A stretch of 64,000 nt of DNA, taken from the NCBI GenBank assembly GCA_903859215.1, contig CAIOLW010000036.1, positions 94,987 through 158,986 of the forward strand, written 5' to 3'. Below the pieces are notes generated by a model. It saw only the letters and a list, made by a program, of their open reading frames with translations. It made no database searches and was not told the origin of the DNA. How positions within the stretch are numbered: position 1 is the stretch's first letter; each line of letters opens with the position of its first letter. This document shows positions 10,020-17,612 of this stretch, piece by piece. The stretch is from an uncultured bacterium (GTDB taxonomy: Bacteria; Krumholzibacteriota; Krumholzibacteriia; LZORAL124-64-63). The position numbers and the translations under genes are program-made.

Positions 10020-11624
10020 ATGAACCGTTCCCTGCAGATGAAAGCAGGGCTGTGTGCCGTCATTATCCTTCTGGCGACTTACGGCATGCTGCCGACTTTC
10101 AAGGCCCTTTCGATCTCGCACGCCGAGCGGGAGGCCGCCAAGGCCAACCCGACGCGCCTGGCGCAGATCGAGGAGATCGATTCCAAGGCCATCCGCCGCG
10201 GACTCGACCTCAAGGGCGGTATGTACCTGGTCCTTGAAGTGGACCAGGCCGGCATGGATCCGAACCAGGCCGCCGATTCGCTGAAGCGGGTGAAGGAGAT
10301 CCTTTACAACCGCATCGACAAATTCGGCGTCTCGGAGCCCGAGATCACCACCTTCGGTACGAACCGCATCGTGGTGAAGCTGCCCGGCCTGCAGGACCCC
10401 GAGCGCGCCAAGGCGCTTCTGGGCAAGACCGCCAAGCTGGAGTTCCGCCTGGTGCGGCAGCCCGAGGAACTGACCGACGCGCTGGCGCGCCTCGACCAGG
10501 CGTTCCTGGGCGACAAGCCCGCGCCCGTCGCTGCGGACACTTCGCTTGCGGCTACCGATCCCACCGAGTTGGCCCAGCGCCCGTTCTCGGGCCTGCTCGT
10601 CACGCAGCCGGGCATTTCCAGCACGCCCATGTTCGTGCCGGAAGAGGACGTCGAGCGCATCGCCGCCATGCTGGAGGACCCCCGCGCGCTGTCCCGCCTG
10701 CGCGGCGTCGAGTTCCAGCTCGGCATGGAGCCGGTGACGTCCGGCGCGCGCAAGCTGCGCCCGCTCTACCTGGTGGACGGCAAGGCTTCCGTCGCGGGTG
10801 ACCAGCTCACCGACGCCCAGGCCGGGGCCGACCACGAACACCCCGGTATGTGGATGGTCAACTTCAGCCTGAACAATCGCGGCGCACGCGAATTCGCGCG
10901 CCTGACGGGCGAGAACATCGGCCGCAGCCTGGCGATCTCGCTGGACGGACGCATCTCGTCGGCCCCGACCATCCAGTCCCGCATCGCGGGCAGCGGGCAA
11001 ATCTCGGGTCGCTTCAGCAACGCCGAGGCGACTGACCTGGCCCTGCTGCTGCGCGCCGGCGCCCTGCCCACGGACATCTCGATCGCCGAAGAGCGCACGG
11101 TCGGCCCGAGCCTCGGCTCGGACTCGATCCGCATGGGCGTCAACGCGTCGCTCGTCGGCTCGCTGCTGGTCGTCCTGTTCATGGTCGTCTACTACCGCGT
11201 CAGCGGCCTGATCGCCGTCGCCGCGCTGACGGCCAATATCCTGATCCTGCTGGCGGTGCTGGCCCAGTTCAACCTGGTGCTGACGCTGCCGGGCCTGGCC
11301 GGCGTGGCCTTGACGGTCGGCATGGCGGTGGACGCCAACGTGCTGATCAACGAGCGCATCCGCGAGGAGCTGCGGAAGGACAAGTCGGTGCGTGCCGCGG
11401 TGCAGGCCGGCTACCACAACGCCCAGCGGACGATCATCGACTCGAACCTGACAACGCTGATCTCGGGCATCGTGCTGCTGTGGTTCGGCACCGGTCCGAT
11501 CAAGGGCTTCGCGGTCACGATGTCCATCGGCATCCTGACGAGCATGTTCACCGCGCTGGTCATGACGCAGGTCATCACCGAAATCATGCTTCTGAACCCG
11601 AAGAAGCAGTCGCTCAGCATCTGA
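10020..11624 (+). CDS. secD: Protein translocase subunit SecD
   Basis: RRGLDLKGGMYLVLEVD...SLGSDSIRMGVNASLVGSLLVVLFMVVYYR...GLAGVALTVGMAVDANVLINERIREEL. Confidence 0.95.
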   Translation: MNRSLQMKAGLCAVIILLATYGMLPTFKALSISHAEREAAKANPTRLAQIEEIDSKAIRRGLDLKGGMYLVLEVDQAGMDPNQAADSLKRVKEILYNRIDKFGVSEPEITTFGTNRIVVKLPGLQDPERAKALLGKTAKLEFRLVRQPEELTDALARLDQAFLGDKPAPVAADTSLAATDPTELAQRPFSGLLVTQPGISSTPMFVPEEDVERIAAMLEDPRALSRLRGVEFQLGMEPVTSGARKLRPLYLVDGKASVAGDQLTDAQAGADHEHPGMWMVNFSLNNRGAREFARLTGENIGRSLAISLDGRISSAPTIQSRIAGSGQISGRFSNAEATDLALLLRAGALPTDISIAEERTVGPSLGSDSIRMGVNASLVGSLLVVLFMVVYYRVSGLIAVAALTANILILLAVLAQFNLVLTLPGLAGVALTVGMAVDANVLINERIREELRKDKSVRAAVQAGYHNAQRTIIDSNLTTLISGIVLLWFGTGPIKGFAVTMSIGILTSMFTALVMTQVITEIMLLNPKKQSLSI

Positions 11625-11698
11625 CCAACGCGCAGTGCGGCCGGGCGCCCTGGCGGGCGCCGCCGCCGCCGGGCCGGAACCCGGGAAAGGCCAACAGC

Positions 11699-12634
11699 AT
11701 GATGGAATTCTTCACGAAGACAAACTTCAAGTTCACCGGAGCAATGAAGTTCAACTTCACGCTATCGGGGATCGCCTTTGTCGCGAGCATTGTCCTGCTC
11801 ATCGCGCACGGCGGGCCGCGCTACAGCATCGACTTCACCGGCGGTTCCGTGCTGCAGGTGAAGTTTGCGCCGTCGCCGGGTATCAGCCAGGTGCGCGGCG
11901 TGCTCGAGAAGGGCGGCGAGGCGGGCGTCCAGGTGACGGAATTCGGCGCTTCCGACGAGTTCCTCGTCACCCTGCCGGCCAGGAAGGGCGCCGAGAGCAC
12001 CGACGCCACGCGCGTGGCGAAGGTGGCGCTGGATCAGTTGCACCAGGCCTTCCCGAACTCGCAGATCGATGTGCGGCGCACCGAGTCGGTGGGCCCCAAG
12101 GTCGGTGGCGAATTGCGTACCGCCGCCGTCAATTCGGTCATCGTCGGCGTGTTCCTGATCGCCGTCTATGTCTGGTTCCGGTTCGTCTTCCGGTACGGCA
12201 TCGCCGCCATCATCGCGCTGTTGCACGACGTGATGCTGACGCTGGGTATCTTCTCGCTGCTGAACCTCGAGGTCAGCCTGCAGATCGTTGCCGCGCTGTT
12301 GACCATCGTCGGTTACTCGATCAACGATACGATCGTGGTCTTCGACCGCATCCGCGAGAACATGGGGCTGCGCCGCAAGGAGAGCTACCGTGAGGTGATC
12401 AACCGGTCGATCAACGAGACGCTCAGCCGCACGATCCTGACCTCGCTGACCACCTTCACGGTGGCGGTGGTGCTGTGGGCCATGGGCGGTCCGGTGATCC
12501 GGGACTTTGCGTTTGCGATGAGCTTCGGCGTGTTCGTTGGTACGTACAGTTCGATCTTTATTGCCAGTCCGTTGTTGGTGTGGTGGTCGGACAAGCAGAT
12601 CAACGACAAGAAGCGCGCCTCCCCGGCGATGTAG
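11699..12634 (+). CDS. secF: Protein translocase subunit SecF
   Basis: YSIDFTGGSVLQVKF...VGYSINDTIVVFDRIREN... Confidence 0.95.
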   Translation: MMEFFTKTNFKFTGAMKFNFTLSGIAFVASIVLLIAHGGPRYSIDFTGGSVLQVKFAPSPGISQVRGVLEKGGEAGVQVTEFGASDEFLVTLPARKGAESTDATRVAKVALDQLHQAFPNSQIDVRRTESVGPKVGGELRTAAVNSVIVGVFLIAVYVWFRFVFRYGIAAIIALLHDVMLTLGIFSLLNLEVSLQIVAALLTIVGYSINDTIVVFDRIRENMGLRRKESYREVINRSINETLSRTILTSLTTFTVAVVLWAMGGPVIRDFAFAMSFGVFVGTYSSIFIASPLLVWWSDKQINDKKRASPAM

Positions 12635-12636
12635 TG

Positions 12637-12663
12637 GTTGTGCCGCCGAGATTGTGTCTGGCC
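12637..12663 (+). repeat. Left terminal inverted repeat of IS
   Basis: 24/27 match to the reverse complement of 13823-13849. Confidence 0.85.
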
Positions 12664-12692
12664 GCGCCGTTGATCGGCGCGGCCTTTTCTTT
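12660..12692 (+). terminator. Intrinsic terminator downstream of secF, located inside the IS left end
   Basis: GGCCGCGCCG-TTGAT-CGGCGCGGCC-TTTTCTTT. Confidence 0.75.
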
Positions 12693-12700
12693 CTGCCGGA

Positions 12701-13801
12701 TCACACGGCGAATTTCAGTTCATGCCGCCTCTGCAACGCCAGTACTCGGGTGTCGATTGTTTTCCTGTAGTATTCGCCCCATCGCTGCGGCAGGTCGATC
12801 CGGCTGACGAACAGGCGTCGGCTGAGCACCTCATCAACTTCCAGTCGGTGGTCCAGCATCCCTCGTTCCTGCGCCGGCGTGGGGCTCCACCGCACCTTTT
12901 CACGTCGTCCCTTCATGTAGTTGCGCCACACCAGGAACACCGCCAGCCGTTCCGCGCTTGCCTGCCGACGCTTCGACCAGGCGATCGTCTCCCGTTTGTG
13001 GTTCGCGCTGCTGTGTCGCAACAGGAGATCGGCGAGATTCACCGGGAACAACGGGTTCCGGCCATCACGGCGTTCCCGGCTCGACGTCACGATGTGCGTC
13101 ACCTGGCAGTCCAGTGTCGCGATCGCCCGGGGGTACGTCCGGTGGTCGTCGCTCAGCACGGTCAGGCGCGGTTGGCTCCCTGCCACGACCTGCAGCAGGT
13201 GGGTGACGTCCTTGAGCACCGCTTGGGGGTCCGGTCGCCCGTGCTGCGCTTCGAGGCGCTCCCGCTTGAGCTTCTGGGCGGGAGTCATGGAGCCGGAACG
13301 GCGAACTTCACTGTCGGTGAAATAGACGATGAAGTCGGACCCGGGTTCGATCGCCAAATGGTGGTGGAAGGGCCAGTACTGGGAGTGCTCGAAGGTGACG
13401 AAGCCGTCGATCGCCACGGTTGATACCGGAGGGGCTTTGCGCATCAGTTGAGTGTGCAACAGCAGGCAGTGGCGCCCAAGGCGTCCGAGCTGACGATCGA
13501 CGGTCGATGGCGCCACGCGCAGGTCGCGCGCAATCTGCCGGTTGGCCATTCCGCCGGTGGTCTTGGTCATCAGCAGGGGTAAGACGTCCGGCCGCTTCAG
13601 CCAATAGGTCGCGCTGAAGGTCTGGGAGCTGAAAGAGCGCCGGCAGTGCTTGCAGATCCACCTGGGGATACGGTGTGGGGCCAGGCGTCGCCCGTAGTAG
13701 CCAATGCGTTTGTAGCGGGAAACGGAATCGAACTGCTTGTGATACATGCAGTTCGGGTTGGGGCAGTGCGGCGGGATGTAGTGTGCGGTGTTGTTGTCCA
13801 T
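12701..13801 (-). CDS. Putative DDE-type transposase with N-terminal zinc-finger and HTH (IS1/IS1595-like layout)
   Basis: CPNPNC...WICKHCRRSFSSQTFSATYW, HTH NRQIARDLRVAPSTVDRQLGRLG, candidate acidic residues AIDGF / LSDDHRTY / SAERLAVFLVWRNYMK; bracketed by TIRs. Confidence 0.75.
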   Translation of the reverse strand: MDNNTAHYIPPHCPNPNCMYHKQFDSVSRYKRIGYYGRRLAPHRIPRWICKHCRRSFSSQTFSATYWLKRPDVLPLLMTKTTGGMANRQIARDLRVAPSTVDRQLGRLGRHCLLLHTQLMRKAPPVSTVAIDGFVTFEHSQYWPFHHHLAIEPGSDFIVYFTDSEVRRSGSMTPAQKLKRERLEAQHGRPDPQAVLKDVTHLLQVVAGSQPRLTVLSDDHRTYPRAIATLDCQVTHIVTSSRERRDGRNPLFPVNLADLLLRHSSANHKRETIAWSKRRQASAERLAVFLVWRNYMKGRREKVRWSPTPAQERGMLDHRLEVDEVLSRRLFVSRIDLPQRWGEYYRKTIDTRVLALQRRHELKFAV

Positions 13802-13822
13802 CCCTGATAGGGGCAGCTATCG

Positions 13823-13849
13823 GGCCAGGCACATTTTCGGCGGCACAAC
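13823..13849 (-). repeat. Right terminal inverted repeat of IS
   Basis: 24/27 match to the reverse complement of 12637-12663. Confidence 0.85.
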
Positions 13850-13855
13850 ATAGGG

Positions 13856-15016
13856 CTAGCGGATCATCGGGAAGGGCGATTCGCCCGTTGCCCCATGGCA
13901 ACTCAAACACGCCCTCCCCTCGTCATGCCCCTCATCATGGCACTTCTTGCACAACTGCCCCTGCCCGTTCCCCGGATAAGGGCTCGGCAACGGGTACGAC
14001 CCCGACGCCACGCCGTCATCCACCAGTCGCACCAGCCGGAAATCCCAGCGACCCGCCGCCGGCGCCGACGAGGCGTGCGCGCGGTGGCAGGTCAGGCACA
14101 TGATGCGGTCGGTCGCCACCGGCCCGTCCGTCCCGGTGGTGGATGTCGCCGGGCCCTCGAAGGGCACCTGGGGGATGTATGCGGTCGCCGTCATCCCGCC
14201 CCTGGGATTCGCGTCGCCTTCGTAGCGGTTGTACCGGTTGCGGACGTCGTCCTCGAGGTTGTCGTCGACCGGATGCCGGAAAGCCGAGCCGCTGCCCTCG
14301 CTGTGGTATTGCCCGTGGCAGTTCGCGCACCACAGGGACATGCCGGCGTGGTAGGCCGTGTGCCGGTTCGGCGATTCGCCGGCGCCGGGGTTCGTGATAT
14401 CGAGCCCCTCGGCGACGGGCGCCGGGTAGACGAAGACGGCCAGGCCGCCCTGAACCGGCCCCGGGCCGTGCAGCATGCGGTAGCCGCCGCCGCCGTGGGG
14501 GTCGTGGCAACTGGTGCAGCCGAGGCTGGCCGATGGGAAGGTCCCGCCGGGGGCGCGATCCCAGCGGGAGTCCGCGCCGGTGCCGCGATCCGGCGAGTTG
14601 ATGCAGTGGCCCGCGGCGTCGCCCGCGATGGCGCTGCCGGCGCCGTCGTTGAGGTTGTCCTCGAGCAGCCACGTGAAGTTTCCGGCCCCGTATTCGGTCG
14701 GGGGCGCCATCGGCGTCGCGCCGAAGACGCCGTTGCCGCGGCCGTGGCAGGTCAGGCAGAGGTCGGTGGACGATTCGGCGGCCAGCAGCGGGCGCGAGCC
14801 GTCGAGGGCGATCTGGCCGGTCGCGGCATCGTGCATCAGGTGGCAGATGGCGCAGGAACCGACGCTGCCGCCGTGCACGACGGCGGCGGCGGGTGCGGGC
14901 ATCGCCGCCAGCCCGAAGAACGCCGTACCCGCTGCGGCAAGCACGGCGCGAACCCGGGGGCCGCGGCGGAAGTGATGGGCCATGTGGGACAGTGACATCG
15001 GTTCGGCCGTCTCCAA
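13856..15016 (-). CDS. Secreted multiheme c-type cytochrome (7 CXXCH)
   Basis: CAICH, CLTCH, CTSCH, CANCH, CLTCH, CKKCH, CLSCH; signal-peptide-like N-terminus. Confidence 0.9.
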   Translation of the reverse strand: METAEPMSLSHMAHHFRRGPRVRAVLAAAGTAFFGLAAMPAPAAAVVHGGSVGSCAICHLMHDAATGQIALDGSRPLLAAESSTDLCLTCHGRGNGVFGATPMAPPTEYGAGNFTWLLEDNLNDGAGSAIAGDAAGHCINSPDRGTGADSRWDRAPGGTFPSASLGCTSCHDPHGGGGYRMLHGPGPVQGGLAVFVYPAPVAEGLDITNPGAGESPNRHTAYHAGMSLWCANCHGQYHSEGSGSAFRHPVDDNLEDDVRNRYNRYEGDANPRGGMTATAYIPQVPFEGPATSTTGTDGPVATDRIMCLTCHRAHASSAPAAGRWDFRLVRLVDDGVASGSYPLPSPYPGNGQGQLCKKCHDEGHDEGRACLSCHGATGESPFPMIR

Positions 15017-15077
15017 CCAGGGTGGGTGTTGCCCGTTGATTCTAACACGGAGATCGAGCCCCGGCTACTTTCCAAAA

Positions 15078-15118
15078 CGCCGATGGGCCCGGCGGGAATC
15101 TCCCGCCGGGCCCATCGG
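15078..15118 (-). terminator. Intrinsic terminator of the 15148-16239 cytochrome gene (minus strand)
   Basis: Perfect 18-bp stem CCGATGGGCCCGGCGGGA-ATC-TCCCGCCGGGCCCATCGG; minus-strand continuation CGTTTTGG. Confidence 0.7.
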
Positions 15119-15147
15119 TTCAGCCTTTGGTCAAGGCCCTACCTCGA

Positions 15148-16239
15148 CTACAGCTTGTCGAAGGCGTCCTTCGCATGGCACTTGTTGCACAGCGACTTCT
15201 GCTCAGCCACGAACGTGTAGCCGTAGTACTTCCGGTCCACGTCGGTCTGGATGAAGCCGGTGTCCGTCGCCAGCGGGTGCGACTCGGACATGATGCGGGC
15301 CGTCATGTCCCAGCGCGCGCTGTCCTGGAACGGCGAGGCATGGGCGCGGTGGCAGGTCAGGCACATGACTTCGTCGGTGCCCGTGGGGCCCTGCGTGTAG
15401 TTCGTCGAGTTGACGGTGGCCACGTCGACGGTGACGGCCTCGAAGGGCACCAGGCCCCAGTACGAGGTGGCAGCGTTGCCGCTGACCAGGTCGTCCGTGC
15501 TCACGTAGGCGTTGTAGGCGCCGGCGATCGACGAGCCCATCGCGCGGGTCGGGTGCACGAAGTTGGTCGTGTTGTCGTCATGGAAGTTGGCGTGGCAGTT
15601 CGCGCACCACTTGCTCATGCCGCTCTTGTACACGGTGTGGGCGACGTTGGACTCGATGCCCGTGCCCGACGTGGTCGTGCGGCTGTTGCCCTTGGCCAGG
15701 GGAGCCGGGTTGGCGAACGAGTAGCGGCCGCCGGCGTAGTAGGGGCCCATCTCGGTGCCGTACAGCAGGCGGAAGTTGTCGTTGCCGTGGGGGTCGTGGC
15801 AGCTGGTGCAGCCCATCTGGCCGCTGACGAACGTGCCGCCCGGCGCGCTGGCCAGCGTGGCGTCGGCAGCGAGGCCCTTGGTCGGCGCCACGATGTTGTG
15901 GCCGTGGCTGTCGCCCTTGCTCATGACCGTCGAGCCGCGGCTCACCCAGCTGAACGTGCGGCTGACCCAGTAGAAGTCGCCGCCGGCGCCGAAGCCGGTG
16001 CCGCTGGCAAACTGACCGTAGGCGGCGTGGCAGCGCAGGCAGGTGTCGCTGGCGGTGCCGGTGTTCAGCAGGAACTCGTTGCCACTGGGATGAGCGGCAT
16101 CCACGAGGGCGCCATTCTGGCTGTTGTGCATGGTGTGACAGCCGGCGCAGTAGGCAACGCCACCGTCATGGAATGCGAGCACCGAGCTGGCCGACAGGCC
16201 GAGCGCCAGCACCAGGGCGATCTTGATGAGAGTCTTCAC
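15148..16239 (-). CDS. Secreted multiheme c-type cytochrome (6 CXXCH)
   Basis: CAGCH, CLRCH, CTSCH, CANCH, CLTCH, CNKCH; MKTLIKIALVLALGLSASSVLA signal peptide. Confidence 0.9.
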   Translation of the reverse strand: MKTLIKIALVLALGLSASSVLAFHDGGVAYCAGCHTMHNSQNGALVDAAHPSGNEFLLNTGTASDTCLRCHAAYGQFASGTGFGAGGDFYWVSRTFSWVSRGSTVMSKGDSHGHNIVAPTKGLAADATLASAPGGTFVSGQMGCTSCHDPHGNDNFRLLYGTEMGPYYAGGRYSFANPAPLAKGNSRTTTSGTGIESNVAHTVYKSGMSKWCANCHANFHDDNTTNFVHPTRAMGSSIAGAYNAYVSTDDLVSGNAATSYWGLVPFEAVTVDVATVNSTNYTQGPTGTDEVMCLTCHRAHASPFQDSARWDMTARIMSESHPLATDTGFIQTDVDRKYYGYTFVAEQKSLCNKCHAKDAFDKL

Positions 16240-16352
16240 GAGTGAGCCTCCAAGTGCAAGTTTCGTTTGTCCCGCCGTTGGCGCGGAACGCTTCTGTGAA
16301 CGTCTACCTCGAACCGAGGACCGGCGCCGGACATTCGGCAGCGCCGACCTTT

Positions 16353-17321
16353 CTATTCAACTGCCCCGTCGGCCAGGACGCTGAATACCTGCACACGGCC
16401 TTTGAAACCCTGCGCCACGTAGAGGTGGCCGGTCCCATCCGCCGCCATCGACACCGGGTGATAGAAGGCGCCCGGGGCGTCCCCGATCGACCCGTATTCG
16501 TACTTGAACTCGTGTCCGGCATTGAAGGCCAGGATCTTGTGCCGCAACTGGTCCAGGACGAACAGGCCGCCGTCGGGCCCGGCAGCGGCCGCTACGGGGA
16601 AGAACATCCGGCCCGGCGACGAGCCGACCCGACCGAACGACTCCAGCTGCTTGCCTTCCGCACTCAGGACCAGCACCACGTGCAGGTTGCCGCCCGGCAC
16701 GCAGATCGTGCCATCGCCCAGTTCCGCGGGACGGCCGAGGTCCATTTCCAGCGACTTGTCGTCGGACTGCCCGTCGCCGATGGTCGCCGACCACAGGAGG
16801 GCGCCGGTGTTCGCATCGTGCTTGGCCAGGACGCCGCTGGTCGTGTCGAGCGTCAGGTAGTTCCCGTCGTGCATGACGACCAGGTGGCCCGGCTTCCAGC
16901 CGTTCGCCGGCGCTTCCGGCCGGTAGCCGTCGGGCTCGCCGTAGATGTCGAGCCGGGAGATCGTGCCGCGCTGGCCATCGACCAGCGTCGTCGCCACCAG
17001 CCGTCCTTCGTGGTCGACCGTGCCGTCATTCGGGCTCAGGAGGTTCGCGAAGCCGCCCGAGCGGAAAGTCTCGACGCCGGCGGCATTGAACACGTGCAGG
17101 GCGCTGTAGGCGGATTCGGTGACGCAGACTTCGCCGTGGTTCGCGTCACAGGAAACCGCCACCGGCCGCGCCTGGCCGTTGTGGTCCTGGGAGAGTTCCA
17201 GCGTGCGCTCGTACCGGATCGACATGGCACCCGCGACAGACGCGAACCCCGACAGCGCTGTTAGCGCGGCAACACCTGCAACGGTCATCTTCAGGTGGTG
17301 ATGGGGGCGATGGGGGTTCAC
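16353..17321 (-). CDS. NHL-repeat/6-bladed beta-propeller secreted protein
   Basis: Repeated blade-like segments (PVAVSCDANHGEVCVTE; PVSMAADGTGHLYVAQGFKGRVQVF); signal peptide. Confidence 0.75.
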   Translation of the reverse strand: MNPHRPHHHLKMTVAGVAALTALSGFASVAGAMSIRYERTLELSQDHNGQARPVAVSCDANHGEVCVTESAYSALHVFNAAGVETFRSGGFANLLSPNDGTVDHEGRLVATTLVDGQRGTISRLDIYGEPDGYRPEAPANGWKPGHLVVMHDGNYLTLDTTSGVLAKHDANTGALLWSATIGDGQSDDKSLEMDLGRPAELGDGTICVPGGNLHVVLVLSAEGKQLESFGRVGSSPGRMFFPVAAAAGPDGGLFVLDQLRHKILAFNAGHEFKYEYGSIGDAPGAFYHPVSMAADGTGHLYVAQGFKGRVQVFSVLADGAVE

Positions 17322-17359
17322 TCGTCACGCTCTTGTCATGGGTTGCCCGAAACTCCGCC

Positions 17360-17373
17360 GTGACCGTGGTCAC
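17360..17373. promoter_or_regulatory. CRP/FNR-like palindromic operator candidate
   Basis: GTGACCGTGGTCAC, i.e. GTGA-N6-TCAC, just downstream of the predicted -10. Confidence 0.35.
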
Positions 17374-17386
17374 TTGTCACGGATAT

Positions 17387-17414
17387 ATCATACCACACGG
17401 GCAGACGAAGTCAA
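17387..17414 (-). promoter_or_regulatory. Sigma70-like promoter for 17321-16353 and possibly downstream cytochrome genes
   Basis: Minus strand TTGACT - 16 nt - TATGAT in an AT-rich intergenic stretch. Confidence 0.6.
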
Positions 17415-17513
17415 CTGAAACGCCAAAAAATAAACGTGGTTTCGCGCATAGGACATGACATTCGTCCTCAAAATCTAACTTGCGGTATATCCTACAATTA
17501 GGTTGGTGGTTCG

Positions 17514-17552
17514 CCGAAAAAAGTGCGGCAGGCCGGTGACCCGACCTGCCGC
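17514..17552 (-). terminator. Intrinsic terminator of the giant cytochrome operon (minus strand)
   Basis: Minus strand GCGGCAGG...CCTGCCGC followed by ACTTTTTTCGG. Confidence 0.75.
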
Positions 17553-17612
17553 GCCGTCTTGCCGGACCCTGCGGCGGCGGTGTGGAACCCCGCCGCAGGG
17601 CTTGTTTCCAGG

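Larger units (their letters stand above)
12637..13849 (+). mobile_element. Insertion sequence with 27-bp terminal inverted repeats and one transposase-like ORF on the minus strand
   Basis: Left GTTGTGCCGCCGAGATTGTGTCTGGCC vs right (reverse complement) GTTGTGCCGCCGAAAATGTGCCTGGCC, 24/27 identical, bracketing the ORF. Confidence 0.85.

Noticed and set aside
12500-12640. Possible truncation of secF by the IS
   Set aside because: SecF continues to a normal-looking C-terminus (ASPLLVWWSDKQINDKKRASPAM) and its own TAG stop before the IS end.
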